Below, piece after piece: positions 53,501 to 64,000 of a stretch of 64,000 nucleotides of DNA. The notes beneath the pieces were generated by a model. That model made no database searches. It saw only the letters and a list, made by a program, of their open reading frames with translations, and was not told the origin of the DNA. Made by a program: the position numbers and the translations under genes. Source of the DNA: Ciona savignyi (lineage: Eukaryota; Chordata; Ascidiacea; Phlebobranchia; Cionidae); the NCBI GenBank assembly GCA_000149265.1, contig CH003163.1, positions 377,754 through 441,753 of the forward strand. Direction: 5' to 3'. Numbering within the stretch: the first letter of the stretch is position 1; each line of letters opens with the position of its first letter.

Positions 53501-56500
53501 GTGTTTAATTTTAGTATCGGCAGGCCAAATACATTTTTACAACCTGTATATTTTGTATTTCAATGCCCTCCAAAATATTTATATTAAGTGTCCAACCACA
53601 GAGGTTTCATATAGAAATATTTGCTTGATTTCTCTGATCTATAGGATTGCTAATGCTGGCGGTGCCTATACACTTGAGTTGGAAGTCACTGCTTCTGCAA
53701 GTGGGGCCACTTGTCAGTGGAGAGAGGTCGCGCACGACGGTGTGTACTTGAAAGCGCCACGAATCCCGAGAACCGGACAAACTCTAGTCGAGGCCGGCTC
53801 ACGAGTGGACTGGATGATAAAGTGCGAACATCCCAGCTTGTATGAGGTGTGCTAAAAAAGTTGTAACCTTAGGAAAATACTACACATGTAGCTTAAAAGG
53901 GTCCTAGACAGATATAAAATGGCTTTAGATGATGATTTATCCAGACACATGTTTAAAATCTACTCATTTTAAGAATAAATTTGGCATTTTCGTCCAGATT
54001 CGCTCAGTGGTGAAGGCTTCTAACGATCAGTCAATGGGTAGATTTGATCGATTCAACGGCCTCATTGCGACAATTCATGTGGTTATTCCAAAGCGAGCAC
54101 GTCGGAATTGGGATTTTCCCACCCGCTTGCCAGCACTTCCAGCAAATATGCCAGACCTGACCGAAGTGGACGAAAGATATGTCGAAAAGTTCATATACGA
54201 ACTCGGCTCTGGGAATACGGTGAACAGAGAACTTTTTCCTGAAACCGGAAACAAAATCCGGTAAGTGGATATTTTTGTGCAGTTTCTTTTATACTTAATA
54301 AATATCTTTAAAAAAACGAAAAAAATAGGGAGAAAAATAAAGCCGTTTTATTGCAGACACAAAATGCGACTAGACAGCGTGCAAGAGTGGACTTTCGTGA
54401 ACGCTCAACCTGTGCTGCGTCATCCAATGCACATTCACGTCAATCATTTCCAGGTTGGTTTGCGAGTTCACACGTGTCACTACTGCTATTTTAGCGTGTT
54501 CAATGACAAGAGCTGCAGCGTTTGTTTAACCTGTTTACCGCCGGGTTCAGACAAAGTGCGCTGCACGAATAGCCAGTGACTGATTTCGATCCGACATCCG
54601 TCCGAAGTATATAGCAAACTTTTTATATCAGACCAATTTATCATTGCAAATGCAGCACAGAGCATGACACAGCTTGTCATAGTGTACAGTTTATTTTAGT
54701 ATGGTACAGCTTATACCTTTAAAACATTTATTTAAAATTTCAGGTTATTCGATACAACAAATACAACGGACCGGTTGCTTGGCGTGACTTTGTGGGAGAA
54801 AGAGATATCTTCGATAGGTTTGTGGATCAAAACGGAACGCACTGTGAATACCAATGGGATGGCTTTAAACCGAGTGAGTAAAACTGTTTTTTTACCGTAG
54901 TTGCCTTAGATAAAGCAGAGCTAAGAGGCGTCCGGCTTCAGATGGCGTATAACTAATTAAGACCTCTATGAACGGCAGGATGTGACGAGTGGTACCCTTC
55001 TATGAGTTATCGTTTTTAAACAAGTGTTTTGCTGAGTAACAATGGTGGTGATTCCCCAATGTTTGTTTGGTTGAAAGCAGCATGTGCTAGGCTGCGCGCC
55101 GTTGTTCTCGTTTAGCTGTAAAGTTTTGTGATAGTGAAGCAGTGCTTTGTTAAAAAAAGGTTGATTGTGCATTTGCTAGCTGTTTTGTTGGGAAAAAAGT
55201 TGTCGATGTACGAAGGGGTATGGGCGCAAAATTTTTCGCAAAAACAAAATTTTGTAGGGTTTTGAGTTTAGGTTGCAGATCCAAGCTTCAATTTTAAATT
55301 GTGAAAAAATCTAAGACTTCCCATGTCAGGATTTTGCGTGACAGTCGTTTTTGTGAGGTCAGTTTGCATTGGAGAGATAGGGAGAATAATTAGTTGAACG
55401 CCTCCTTCATTTATATTCCCATAGAAACGTCAAACATTTATGCTTCTTCATAGACCGATAAATTTGCCACATGAAGGAGGCGGCGTTCAACCAATTAATC
55501 TCCCTCTCTTTAATGCAGGGGTTCTTAAACTGGGGGGCGCGCCCCCCTTGGGGGGCGTGGAAGCTTCTCAAGGGGGGCGCGAGCATGACAGTGACATATT
55601 GCAGGGTTCGAATTAACGATTTTGAAACGATTCGCGAAATGCGTGGGATACGAGAAAATCGTTTTCGCGCTTTAGCTATGTTAAATTGCCTTAGAATGCG
55701 GTTTCAGAACCTCTCAAACTAATCTTTAAAGCCAGAAAGATAATTCATTAAGCAAACAGTACCGTTATTAAGTAGTAATGATAAACTACAATAAACGTGT
55801 CGTGAGTTAATGCGTGTAGGATACAACGAATCAGGGTTGCCAGACGCAAAGTACGCTTTACGGCCAAACTGTTTTTGCTTTACGGCCAAAATTCGGCCAA
55901 TTTGTATCAAGTGCAAAATAAACTATTTAATTTAGCCAATTGGGCTATTTATCTCTTTATTTATTGAAAAATTGTATAATTTTAATTCCCTCCAGATTTG
56001 TCTAACCCGTTCATATACTATAAATAGGAATGCCTACCGTTATTATTTTATTTTAAAACGTCATAATCAGCTTTGTGATTTGTGAATGAGACAGTTGATA
56101 TTAATTCATTTTCATTTTCTGTCTCTCTTTTTGCCTTTTTTTCTACTGTAGCGTAAAAATAATATGACGCTTCGGCCAAAAACTTGACAATATGCTTATA
56201 CGGCCAAATTCGGCCAGATTTTTCCGCACGGCCAAACTATTTTTTTTGCGCCTAGGACGATTTTGGTAAGGCCAAATTTCTGATATTTGGCCGTGAAAAA
56301 GGCCAAATGGCAACCCTGGGACGAATATCGACGAAACGAAGCCTTTGAAGTAATCTTACTTGTTAAAACACCATATAACCATATTATAAAGAGGTGTGTC
56401 GCATCTCCGCCAATCATAAATAAAGGAATCGTAGTATATTAACGCATAATGGCTATTGTTGCGTTGTGATAGAAATGCTTATTATGTATCAATAATGCAA

Positions 56501-59500
56501 AGTTAAAGCAAGGTAAATAAATGTAATAGTTATGCCATTGTTAAATGTTATGTTGAAGGCAAAATATGTTATATTATATTGTGTTGATGATTTATAATTA
56601 AAAGTGCGCGAAATTAGTAACGGTAATTTATATTTTCGCGATTTTGTTAAATTTTGTAATTCGCGAACTTTAAAAAACGGTTCGCGAACCCTTGCATCCT
56701 TTACACTAAGCAGGGTAATGGCAAATAAATTATTGCTCTATTTTTCGTAAATTTGATTTTTGAGTAGGTGAGGCGTGAGCATGAATCACAAATCTCAAGG
56801 GGGGCGCGACTGAAAAAGTTTAGAACCACTGCTTTTAAAAGGGGAACTGAAGTCAATTTTAAGAATATCTTAATAAATGGAAAAAAATACGCTGATTTCA
56901 AAAATCAAATCAGTTTCTTTCAATATTTTTTTGTTAAAAAGTTATGAGCAGATATGTATTTCATTTTATGTTAGGGGATTTCCCGTATTACGTCATTGAC
57001 GTTGTTGAGATTTCGTGCCTATATGCGTTGTATACAATCATGTGCCAGTTTCGAGGTAAATTAGTAACAGAAGCGCCTGCAGGAGCGTTGTATTTTCGTT
57101 TTTTTATGAAGATTTAGCATAACACTTGTCATATAGCCCAACTGAACCAATGTACGCGCGTGACAGCTTACCTTAAGCGGCCATTCAGGCCTGCACGGTC
57201 CTGGACCTGAGCTGAATGCTGAGGTATACATTTCTCCTATTTAAATGACTTTAAATAATAAGTCTTAGCAATTTATATCATAAATCATAGAAGTGAAGAC
57301 AGAACAAAAAAACTAGAACAGGAGGCAGTAAACTGTAACTGCCAGCAATTTATAGAAATAAACCAGCCATTAATCAAAGATCAGACTATGCAGTGGGAAC
57401 AGCATATTTCTTTTATAATTGTTGCTTTTCAATATATAGCCATAATCTGTAACGTAGACTAGCAATGATATTATCAACCCTTAGGCTACAAACTAAGAAA
57501 TTTGGTATAGGCCTACATATACATAGGAGTTTTAACAAATTACTTTTGTTTTATTGATTTCTAGAGTAAATTTAAGTTAATGTTGTAGCACTAAAATGGA
57601 TGACAGTTTTCAGCATTCTGGCATGGACGAAAGAAGTTTTATTGTACACAATAAAACAACACAAATTCAAAGTTGTAACAGGCAGTGTAAATAGACAATC
57701 AATTTAAAGCCTTCAATAGCATTGAAATCCTCACTGTTGGACGATTCGCTTGACTTTGAAGATGAAGACTGTGATGATGGTACATATTCACTTATTTTGC
57801 TCACATTTAACTCAGTATGAGAGCTACTCCCCACTGAAGATGCAATTTCATCACTAAATGACACCAGAGATCCTGTGGTACTTATTTCTACAGAACTGGT
57901 TTCTTCCATTTCAGATTGCTTCATCTGTTTTTTGTCGCTGTGTGTGCATTAATAGAAATTTGTACATCCCGGAGCAAAACAATATGCTCTAATCACTCTT
58001 CTTTCCTTCTCAATGGCTTCCATTACTTTGTAAACTTTAGGCATTTTACAACATCTAATAAAAAGAACTGAATTGGAAAAGTGGTATATTCTTATTAACT
58101 TATTTGGGTAGTTAAGTAGAGGTTTATTATATATATTCTTCACTTACATATCTAAGTGCTTGTTGTGTACTTATTGTCGGACTACACATCAGCTATTGTG
58201 GATTAACTGGTTTATGCAATAAGTGGTATTCTTAACCAGTAGGCTAATGCACAGTTTCAATACCAGCAGACATTAAATGCACCACATACACAACAGCAGA
58301 CATTAAATGCACCACATACACAGCAGCAAAACATTATACAAACAGCCAAGGTAAACCATGAAAGAAATAGGCTGTTCCCACTGCATAGTGTAGCCTTTGC
58401 TTGATGGCTGGTTTATTTCTATAAATTGCTGGCAGTTACAGTTTAATGTATTCTGTTCTAGTTTTTTTTGTTCTGTCTTCACTTTATGATATAAATTTCT
58501 AAGACTTATTATTCTAAAGTCATTTAAATAGGAGAAATGTATACCTTAGCATTCAGCTTAGGTCCAGGACCGTGCAGGCCTGAATGACCGGTTAAGGTAA
58601 GCTGTCACGCACGTACATTGGTTCAGTTAGGCTATATGACAAGTGTTATGCTAAGTCTCCATAAAAAAACGAAAATACAACGCTCCTGCAGGCGCTTCTG
58701 TTACTAATTCACCTCTAAACTGACACATGATTGTATACAACGCATATAGGCACGAAATCTCAACAACGTCAATGACGTAATACGGGAAATCCCCTAACAT
58801 AAAATGAAATGCATATCTGCTCATAACTTTTTAACAAAAAAATATTGGAAGAAACTGATTTGATTTTTGAAATCAGCGTATTTTTTTCCATTTATTAAGA
58901 TATTCTTAAAATTGACTTCAGTTCCCCTTTAATGCAATTATCTCTTCACTCCCTATCTCTGAATTCACAAAAATGGTTGTCACTCAAAATCCTACAAGAG
59001 CAAGTCTTATTTTTTTTCACCGTTTAAATTTAAAACTTGGTCTGTAACTTAAACCCAAAGCAACTAGAAGATGCACAATCAACACCTGTATTTTACGAAG
59101 CACTGCTACTTTACCTTAAAATTCACAGCTAAACGAGAACACCGGCGCGTAGCCTAGCACATGCTGCGTTCAACCATACAAACGTTAGGAAACCACTACC
59201 ATTGTTACTCGGGAAAATACTTATTTAAATACCATGACTAGTAAGAAAGGGCCACATGTCATTTCTAGTCGTGCATAGAGGTCTATTAAATGGTTATACG
59301 CCATTCGAAATGATCCTTTTCCGATCGCAGGGTTCTTAGCATATTGTAGCGCATATATGAAAGTAGGCTCGGATTTTCCTTTCACTTCAAGGTCCACATC
59401 ACACAGATTTGAATACATATCTCATCATCACTAGCTAGCTAGACAGTGTGTCCGTGGGAAAGGGACTTTACAGACATGGCCTTAACCCAGCGGATTATTG

Positions 59501-61723
59501 GGTTCTACCAAATTGAAGGAACGTGTCTCTTATACACAACACACTGCAATAGCTCCGGTTACCCGATGGTACGCGATGTGATCTGACGATTGCCCGTGTG
59601 TTAAGCCCCTTGGTTTTCCCATCCACGGGGATAAACATGAATATCCTATTCTATCCCATTACTTTTACTGTTGCGTCGGTTTAACTCGTTTTGTCCGAAT
59701 GCAGTAGCTTAAGCTGCTTCATACCACATACACACACTTATAAAGTTTCCATCGCGACAGACATCATTCCCTTGGCCGATACTATTGCTTCATTTACGGC
59801 TAACAATTCGATTTTTACATTCGATTGTGCCCTAAATATTTAATCTTTAAAACCGAACCATATTTGTTCTGGCAGCTTATCTGCCTCATGTCTTTGAGAA
59901 GTTGCATTGCAAACCTACCCATCAGTACATCATTTGGTTATTTTTGTACTTTTATGAAGAGAGTATTCCATGGTCATCGTTGATATGCTCTTTAAAGCAA
60001 TTTCATCGTCCAGGGATGTTACAGGCAATATATTTAGTTTTCTTTTTTTCAACAATTCCGATTTTTTGTTTAAAACGCTGATTTTTTACTAAGTCACAAA
60101 TTTCACTTTCGGTCAGCTATTTCAGGGACAGTTTGACCAGGTAAAGTAGGTGTTTGGCACCTTGCTTGAGCAAGTCGCTTCTGCTTCTCCGTCGTTTAAA
60201 AGAGTATGCCAAAAGCTGAACACGCTTAATCATACCTTATCCACCCTCACAGCTCAGCCCACAAACAATATTCAACTTCCACCCTTTATTTACTCCACCC
60301 TCGGCCACGAAATGCGTTACAACAACACTGTTGGTGTCCTTGGGTACGTCAATTTGGGAGACTACAGAGAAACAATACCAATTCCACCTCTTGGCAATGT
60401 AACGGTAAGTGATGTTTACCGGATAGTTATGTGTAACGGTCAGTACGTTGTCAGCGTTATGTGATGTGAAGGTTACAATTTTTTTGCGGTATATAATACT
60501 ATGTTGCAAAAACTATAGCTTGCGAAATTAGGTTCATCTGTGCACACTTAAGGTATTGCAATATGCAGTACATGTTGACGACAATGCTGCAGTTTTTTCT
60601 CTTTAATCAACTCATTTACAACTACTTTTTATTTGAATACCCGAAGCTTGACATATATACATCTATACTTCTAAGTTTAAACTGATGTATTGTAGGCCTA
60701 CGCTATCCTTTAATTCAAAAACAGCATGATTAAACTTAACTATAATATACTAGCTCTTTACAAAGGTAAAGCAATGCTCTAACAAACAACAACCAAAACA
60801 GCCTGAAATATCTTCGTTTATTCTTACTTTTGTTCCCTTAGATTCGATTCATTCCATCTTTATTTACCGGCACTGTGGTAACGCATTGCCACAACACTCC
60901 GCACTCCGACAAGGGCATGATGATGCTAGCCGAAATAGTAGAAGAAGGTATGAAAAAGTTGCTAAATTCAACAAAAGGCGTTTTGGTGTTTCTTCTGCGT
61001 TAAAAACTTAAGTTAAGCTTTATTCGTTAATATATTTCGATGTCTGCCAAGTTTTTGTGGAATCAAAAGTATTTAAGATTCAAGATGTGCATTTCAACCT
61101 TTGTATATTCGTTTTTAAAGCCGGAATTTTAGCTTATTTGCTAATATAGCCTATCTGGGTGTCTGCCAAATTATTTTGAGGTCGAAACCTGTCGCTGCAT
61201 TTGACAAGGCCTTTGACCGACTCTGCCTGAATCTGCATATTATTTTAATGATTACCAACCATTTAGCTTATGGTTTACAACTGCCTGTGTTTTTTTATTA
61301 GAAAGGTTAAAAATAATTGCCCTGGTGCATCCTGTGGATAGTCATAGGTTTGTACTGCTGGCTTGCGTTTATCTTTTTTCTTATAATGTCGACTGTATAG
61401 GTGAATAAGAAATTACAGTCTTTATATACATTTTATTATACAAACCATAATTACTGTGCATTGTATAAATCGCAATTATCCGATTCCGCGATTTCTAATA
61501 TAGACTATAATTTTATACAGACGAATCCATTGACGGGGCGCGCGTAGATTGGAACGGAACATATCCCACTACCTGTCACCCGGGCGACTACCATCCTTCG
61601 ATGCCGACTACCGCTCCATTTACAACTACTCTACCTCCACATCCCGAGGATTTCTTTGAGTTTTTAAATTACATGACTCGGAAACAGCAAAGTAACTACC
61701 CAGATTATTTCGTCCGTCCATAA
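50569..61723 (+). CDS. Secreted multicopper oxidase, laccase-like
   Basis: Thirteen exons: 50569-50668, 50779-50963, 51331-51435, 51544-51675, 52922-53124, 53324-53464, 53645-53846, 53998-54260, 54357-54453, 54744-54873, 60253-60404, 60842-60947, 61521-61723. All phases close, giving 672 aa. A signal peptide covers about residues 1-20 (MLDFKLLLLCAWFLATPIYG). Copper ligands are all present: HVHG (121-124), HPHFHG (164-169), HPMHIH (466-471) and HCHNTPHSDKGM (585-596), with C586 the type 1 cysteine and M596 at the axial position. Three cupredoxin domains follow the usual order. The C-terminal tail (about 605-672) is rich in Pro and Thr without a membrane segment. The family oxidises phenols, diamines or metals with reduction of oxygen to water, outside the cell. 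The substrate is unknown; cuticle or tunic cross-linking or iron oxidation are possible. The 5.4-kb intron 10 is full of transposons. Confidence 0.93.
51838..51985 (+). mobile_element. SINE family A, 5' half with tRNA-like head (oxidase intron 4)
   Basis: Head reads GAGTGGATTAGAGCGTCGC (A-box-like) then AGGATCGAAACC (B-box-like), followed by the body blocks CAGTGGATTAAT and TACACCACATACTGCAGTA. This copy best shows the tRNA origin of the family. A degraded minus-strand relative lies at about 51110-51250. Confidence 0.6.
52497..52735 (-). mobile_element. SINE family A copy (oxidase intron 4)
   Basis: Minus-strand copy; on that strand the head includes GGTTCGAAATTG, and the tail lies at the left end. 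Recognised by GATCACCTCGCCCCCACTGT and TTGCAGTGTGTTGTGTATGA. Confidence 0.6.
55516..56831. mobile_element. hAT-type element interrupted by a second hAT MITE
   Basis: Ends are CAGGGGTTCTTAAACT and AGTTTAGAACCACTG, with GGGGGGCGCG subterminal blocks at both sides. The left target duplication CTTTAATG (55508-55515) is matched at the right by the pieces on each side of the Kolobok-like insertion (CTTTTAA at 56832-56838, then TTAATG at 58929-58934). Without the inner element it is about 830 bp. No transposase is seen. Confidence 0.8.
55832..56318. mobile_element. hAT-type MITE nested in the larger hAT element
   Basis: Inverted ends CAGGGTTGCCA and TGGCAACCCTG with an imperfect 8-bp duplication (CAACGAAT at 55824-55831, GGACGAAT at 56319-56326). 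The interior has many copies of CGGCCAAA or TTTGGCCG in both orientations. It is 487 bp and non-coding. Confidence 0.82.
56840..58928 (-). mobile_element. Kolobok-like DNA transposon remnant with ~570-bp inverted repeats
   Basis: Terminal inverted repeats run from 56840 to about 57410 and from about 58365 to 58928, starting AGGGGAACTGAAGTC. A TTAA abuts the right end (58929-58932) and lies one base from the left end (56835-56838). The interior has minus-strand coding traces: a fragment with CFAPGCTN (57949-58143), like the start of a THAP zinc finger, and a serine-rich fragment (57667-57924). TTAA targets plus a THAP domain fit Kolobok. No transposase catalytic core is visible, so it is a deleted derivative. 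A 34-bp tandem duplication lies at about 58258-58325. Confidence 0.7.
59440..59655 (+). mobile_element. SINE family A copy (oxidase intron 10)
   Basis: Plus-strand copy with body blocks CCCAGCGGATTATTGGGTT and CAACACACTGCAATAGCTCC, and the complete tail GGGGATAAACATGAATATCCTATTCTATCC. It appears to lack most of the tRNA-like head, as in 5'-truncated retroposed copies. Confidence 0.65.
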
Positions 61724-63492
61724 TATTACCATAACTTGCATATAGGAATTCCGTAGATTTTTTTGCGTGACGTTTGTGAAAGGTACAACATTGCTTTATA
61801 TCCCTACATTTGTTAATGTGTATTGTATATTTTCTATGTCAAAATGACCTAACTTGAGTAAAGACTTTTAAGAAATGTATTGGGTTAATTCGAATTAATT
61901 TTAAAAAATACATGTTTTGTCAATTGTACCAGTATAAACTGCCCGTCTATATTTTAACACTGTTTAACCGATGTATTTACATTTGTATATTAACCCTAAA
62001 AAGTGCAATAATCTGATTAAATACTTTATTTAAATTGAAATTAACATGTCCTTTTATGGTCTTGACTGTGATTTCAAAGATGGGAACTTGATGTAGATTG
62101 GCCAAAACATTTTAATTAACTTACTTGAATTGAACTTGTGTATACTATGGCTTTCATTGAATTGATAACAAAACAGTAACAGTCGGGTTGGAATTTTTTA
62201 TAAAGTTGGATAACATGGTCCTGAGGTATAGGAGGCGTTCAACTAATTATTCTCTCTATCTCTCCAATGCAAACTGACCTCACAAAAACGGCTGTCACTT
62301 AAAATCCTGACATAGGAAGTCTTAGATTTTCTCACAATTTAAAATTCAAGCTTAGATCTTCAACCTAAACTCAAAACCCTCCAAAATTTTGCTTACTTTT
62401 TTTATATGGATACGAATTGTGTAGTAATCATACTTTCTACTATATTTACCATGTTTATGCACAAAATTTCTCTTAGCATTTTGACTTAACTATTTAGTGA
62501 CACATGATTAATTAACTATTGGTTCATAAAAGCGCTTAATTTGATGCAACAAACTAACATTTACATTACCATTATGTTTAAAGCAGTATACATCTGTGTA
62601 TACCGTAGTATAAGTTTTTCACCGTAACGCAGTTTTAAATGGGCATAAGTGGTATGTGGCTCTGATTTTGATAGGTGCATACTTGAGGAACGCAGCGCCT
62701 AAGGGCGGGGAATCCCCTGACAGTCGCGGCGGTGTGGCTACGCTCCTTACGTGCATTTGCCGTGGCTGGCAGAACTTTATTGGAATGATCACACAAGACA
62801 TCGAACATCACAGAACATCGTTTTTGACTTGTACCCCATCACTCCAAACACAAACATTCTCCGTGTGAAGATCATTCGATCTAACCCTTTTTTCCCGAAT
62901 GACACAACCAACATGCATATCCGTTAAAATGAGAAGCACTTACAGTCCATTATAAGTATTCGGCCGGACAAACGTGTGAAATTTCCTCATACCAATCGTT
63001 GTGTTACCGTTGTTTTTGCAGTAACCGAAAAATAAGATAAAGAAATTTATAACGTTTTCCTTAAACAAATTTTCTTCCTTCGTAATATATCACAAGTTTC
63101 GGAAATCAACGACTCTTGCTGAGCGTTTTTCTATTCATTTTCTGTTTGAAAACTTTTTTATATTTTGCACAATTTCGGTAATATAAAACGTTTATCCAAC
63201 TTAAGCCGGGTGTACAACTGATGTATATTACGATATGTATATTGTCAATTATTCGAAGGAGGTTTTACCTCTTTTACTATTAGTTTTTATTGAAAGGGGA
63301 AAAACAAATAGACGAAACGAATATACGTATAACGTTAATTTGTTGTTTATTTTTACACCAATACCATATTACACCCAAATTTCATTACATAGTTTCGGAA
63401 ACTTTTTACAACACTATTATACCCAACACAATATTTGCAATGCTACATATGTCACGGTTTTACATTATTTGGAGTTGAATTATTATAAACAT
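61724..63492. other. Convergent intergenic region between the oxidase and the FReD gene
   Basis: Oxidase 3' UTR with only a weak candidate poly(A) signal (ATTAAA, 62016-62021). A copy of the palindrome-arm repeat lies at about 62225-62400, in the opposite orientation to the copy at 55230-55405. A GC-rich patch at about 62685-62780 is unlike its surroundings, but its ORFs match no family I recognise. Confidence 0.55.
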
Positions 63493-64000
63493 TTATATCG
63501 GTCTGAATTTCATCTCAATGAATTTCAATGAATATTTTGTGCCGTGAAATAAACTCCAACATGCAGCTTGGTAAGATGAAGTTTGGCAGCTAAGGTAATC
63601 CCCGTTTAAGTTGGAATGATAGCAGTTACCATACCACCAAGCTCCATGGTATGTAATAGCGCAATTACCACTAGGGTATACATCGTTATCCACGTCTTTT
63701 GTTGTGAAGTGGCGCCCGTTGTGGTATGAAAGTGAATCCCCTATAATAAACATATTTATAACACGCATCAAGCTTCTTTGCCTTTTCAGGCATTCTTAAT
63801 CTTACCTGCATTTCCAGAATAACCTGTAACTTCAAAGGAATACTTTTCTTTAACGGATCCGATGGAAAATAACCTATAAAAAGCAATTACGCCAAAGAGT
63901 TTATTGTATATCATAAAATTTAATATGAGCGTAATTAATAGCAGTTTTATATCTTACGCGAATTTTGCAAATTTCTTCACATTTTTACAATCTCCCAATT
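63493..64000 (-). CDS. Fibrinogen-related domain protein, C-terminal part (cut by window edge)
   Basis: Three exons in coding order: beyond 64000 to 63958, 63873-63806, 63740-63493. Phases agree. The product has the end of a fibrinogen C-terminal domain: YSFEVTGYSGNAGDSLSYHN, the calcium-loop-like stretch DVDNDVYPSGNCA, GAWWYGNCYHSNLNG and the ending SLKFIEMKFRPI before the stop. Cysteines around NCA and GNC are in the usual places. FReD proteins include ficolins, tenascins, angiopoietins and many invertebrate lectins, usually secreted. The N-terminal part that would tell these apart lies outside the window. It is convergent with the multicopper oxidase. Confidence 0.9.

Larger units (their letters stand above)
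54940..59305. repeat. Long imperfect palindrome, split by later transposons
   Basis: The left arm (about 54940-55416) and right arm (about 55469-55515 plus 58933-59305) are imperfect inverted repeats of roughly 400-480 bp around a spacer of about 52 bp. Matching blocks include ATGGCGTATAAC, GACCTCTATG, GAGTAACAATGG, GCAGCATGTGCTAGGCT, TTCTCGTTTAGCTGT and GTTGAACGCC with CCTCCTTCAT. The right arm is interrupted by the hAT and Kolobok-like elements. Another copy of part of the arm lies at about 62225-62400. The type is unknown; a foldback-like element is possible. Confidence 0.75.

Noticed and set aside
55471-55722. 83-aa ORF at the hAT left end
   Set aside because: It runs across the palindrome arm into the hAT end, so it is a chance frame over a junction of two elements.
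62619-62868. Overlapping 60- and 70-aa ORFs over a GC-rich patch
   Set aside because: Complementary open frames caused by base composition. The patch is noted, but no gene is supported.
1-64000. CRISPR arrays, bacterial operons, integrated virus copies
   Set aside because: No spaced direct repeats of CRISPR type and no Shine-Dalgarno-led gene chains. I saw no reverse transcriptase, capsid or integrase-like reading frames.

Overview
The window reads as animal nuclear DNA. It is AT-rich, with small phase-consistent exons, GT-AG introns (one about 44 bp long), DNA transposons, tRNA-derived SINEs and minisatellites inside introns. Gene content and compactness suggest a solitary ascidian tunicate such as Ciona; this is an inference from the sequence, not a database match. 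I assembled exon models by hand from splice sites, reading phase and protein-family motifs.

Layout, left to right. (1) 342-7865, minus strand: a multi-exon gene for an APAF1/NLR-like protein with two death domains, a CARD-like helical module, a STAND (NB-ARC-like) NTPase and a TPR tail. (2) 8619-11278, plus: a complete phospholipid phosphatase of the PLPP4/5 type, divergent from gene 1 across a 753-bp gap that holds a near-perfect RFX X-box, an octamer and an inverted CCAAT box. (3) 13327-31112, plus: a complete 25-exon EDRF1 orthologue (about 1201 aa), with several minisatellites in its introns. (4) 36579-45369, plus: a complete 11-exon MMP21 orthologue (about 870 aa) with a possible N-terminal membrane anchor and a very long propeptide. 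(5) 50569-61723, plus: a complete 13-exon secreted multicopper oxidase of the laccase type (about 672 aa), whose largest intron holds a nested transposon stack. (6) 63493 to the right edge, minus: the 3' end of a fibrinogen-related (FReD) gene, convergent with gene 5.

The spaces between genes hold a tRNA-derived SINE family scattered across the window, a second tRNA-like repeat arranged as a tandem array near 47.6-48.5 kb, a hAT MITE with a perfect 8-bp target duplication, and a Mutator-like MITE with a perfect 9-bp duplication. The nested stack at 54.9-59.3 kb records at least four insertion events in a readable order.

The genes do not form one pathway. Genes 1, 5 and 6 belong to families often linked to immunity or extracellular oxidation. 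MMP21 and EDRF1 are conserved developmental genes. The most unusual items are the gene 1 architecture, with a degenerate Walker B and reading-frame breaks near its 3' end, the modified N-terminus of MMP21, and the nested transposon stack.
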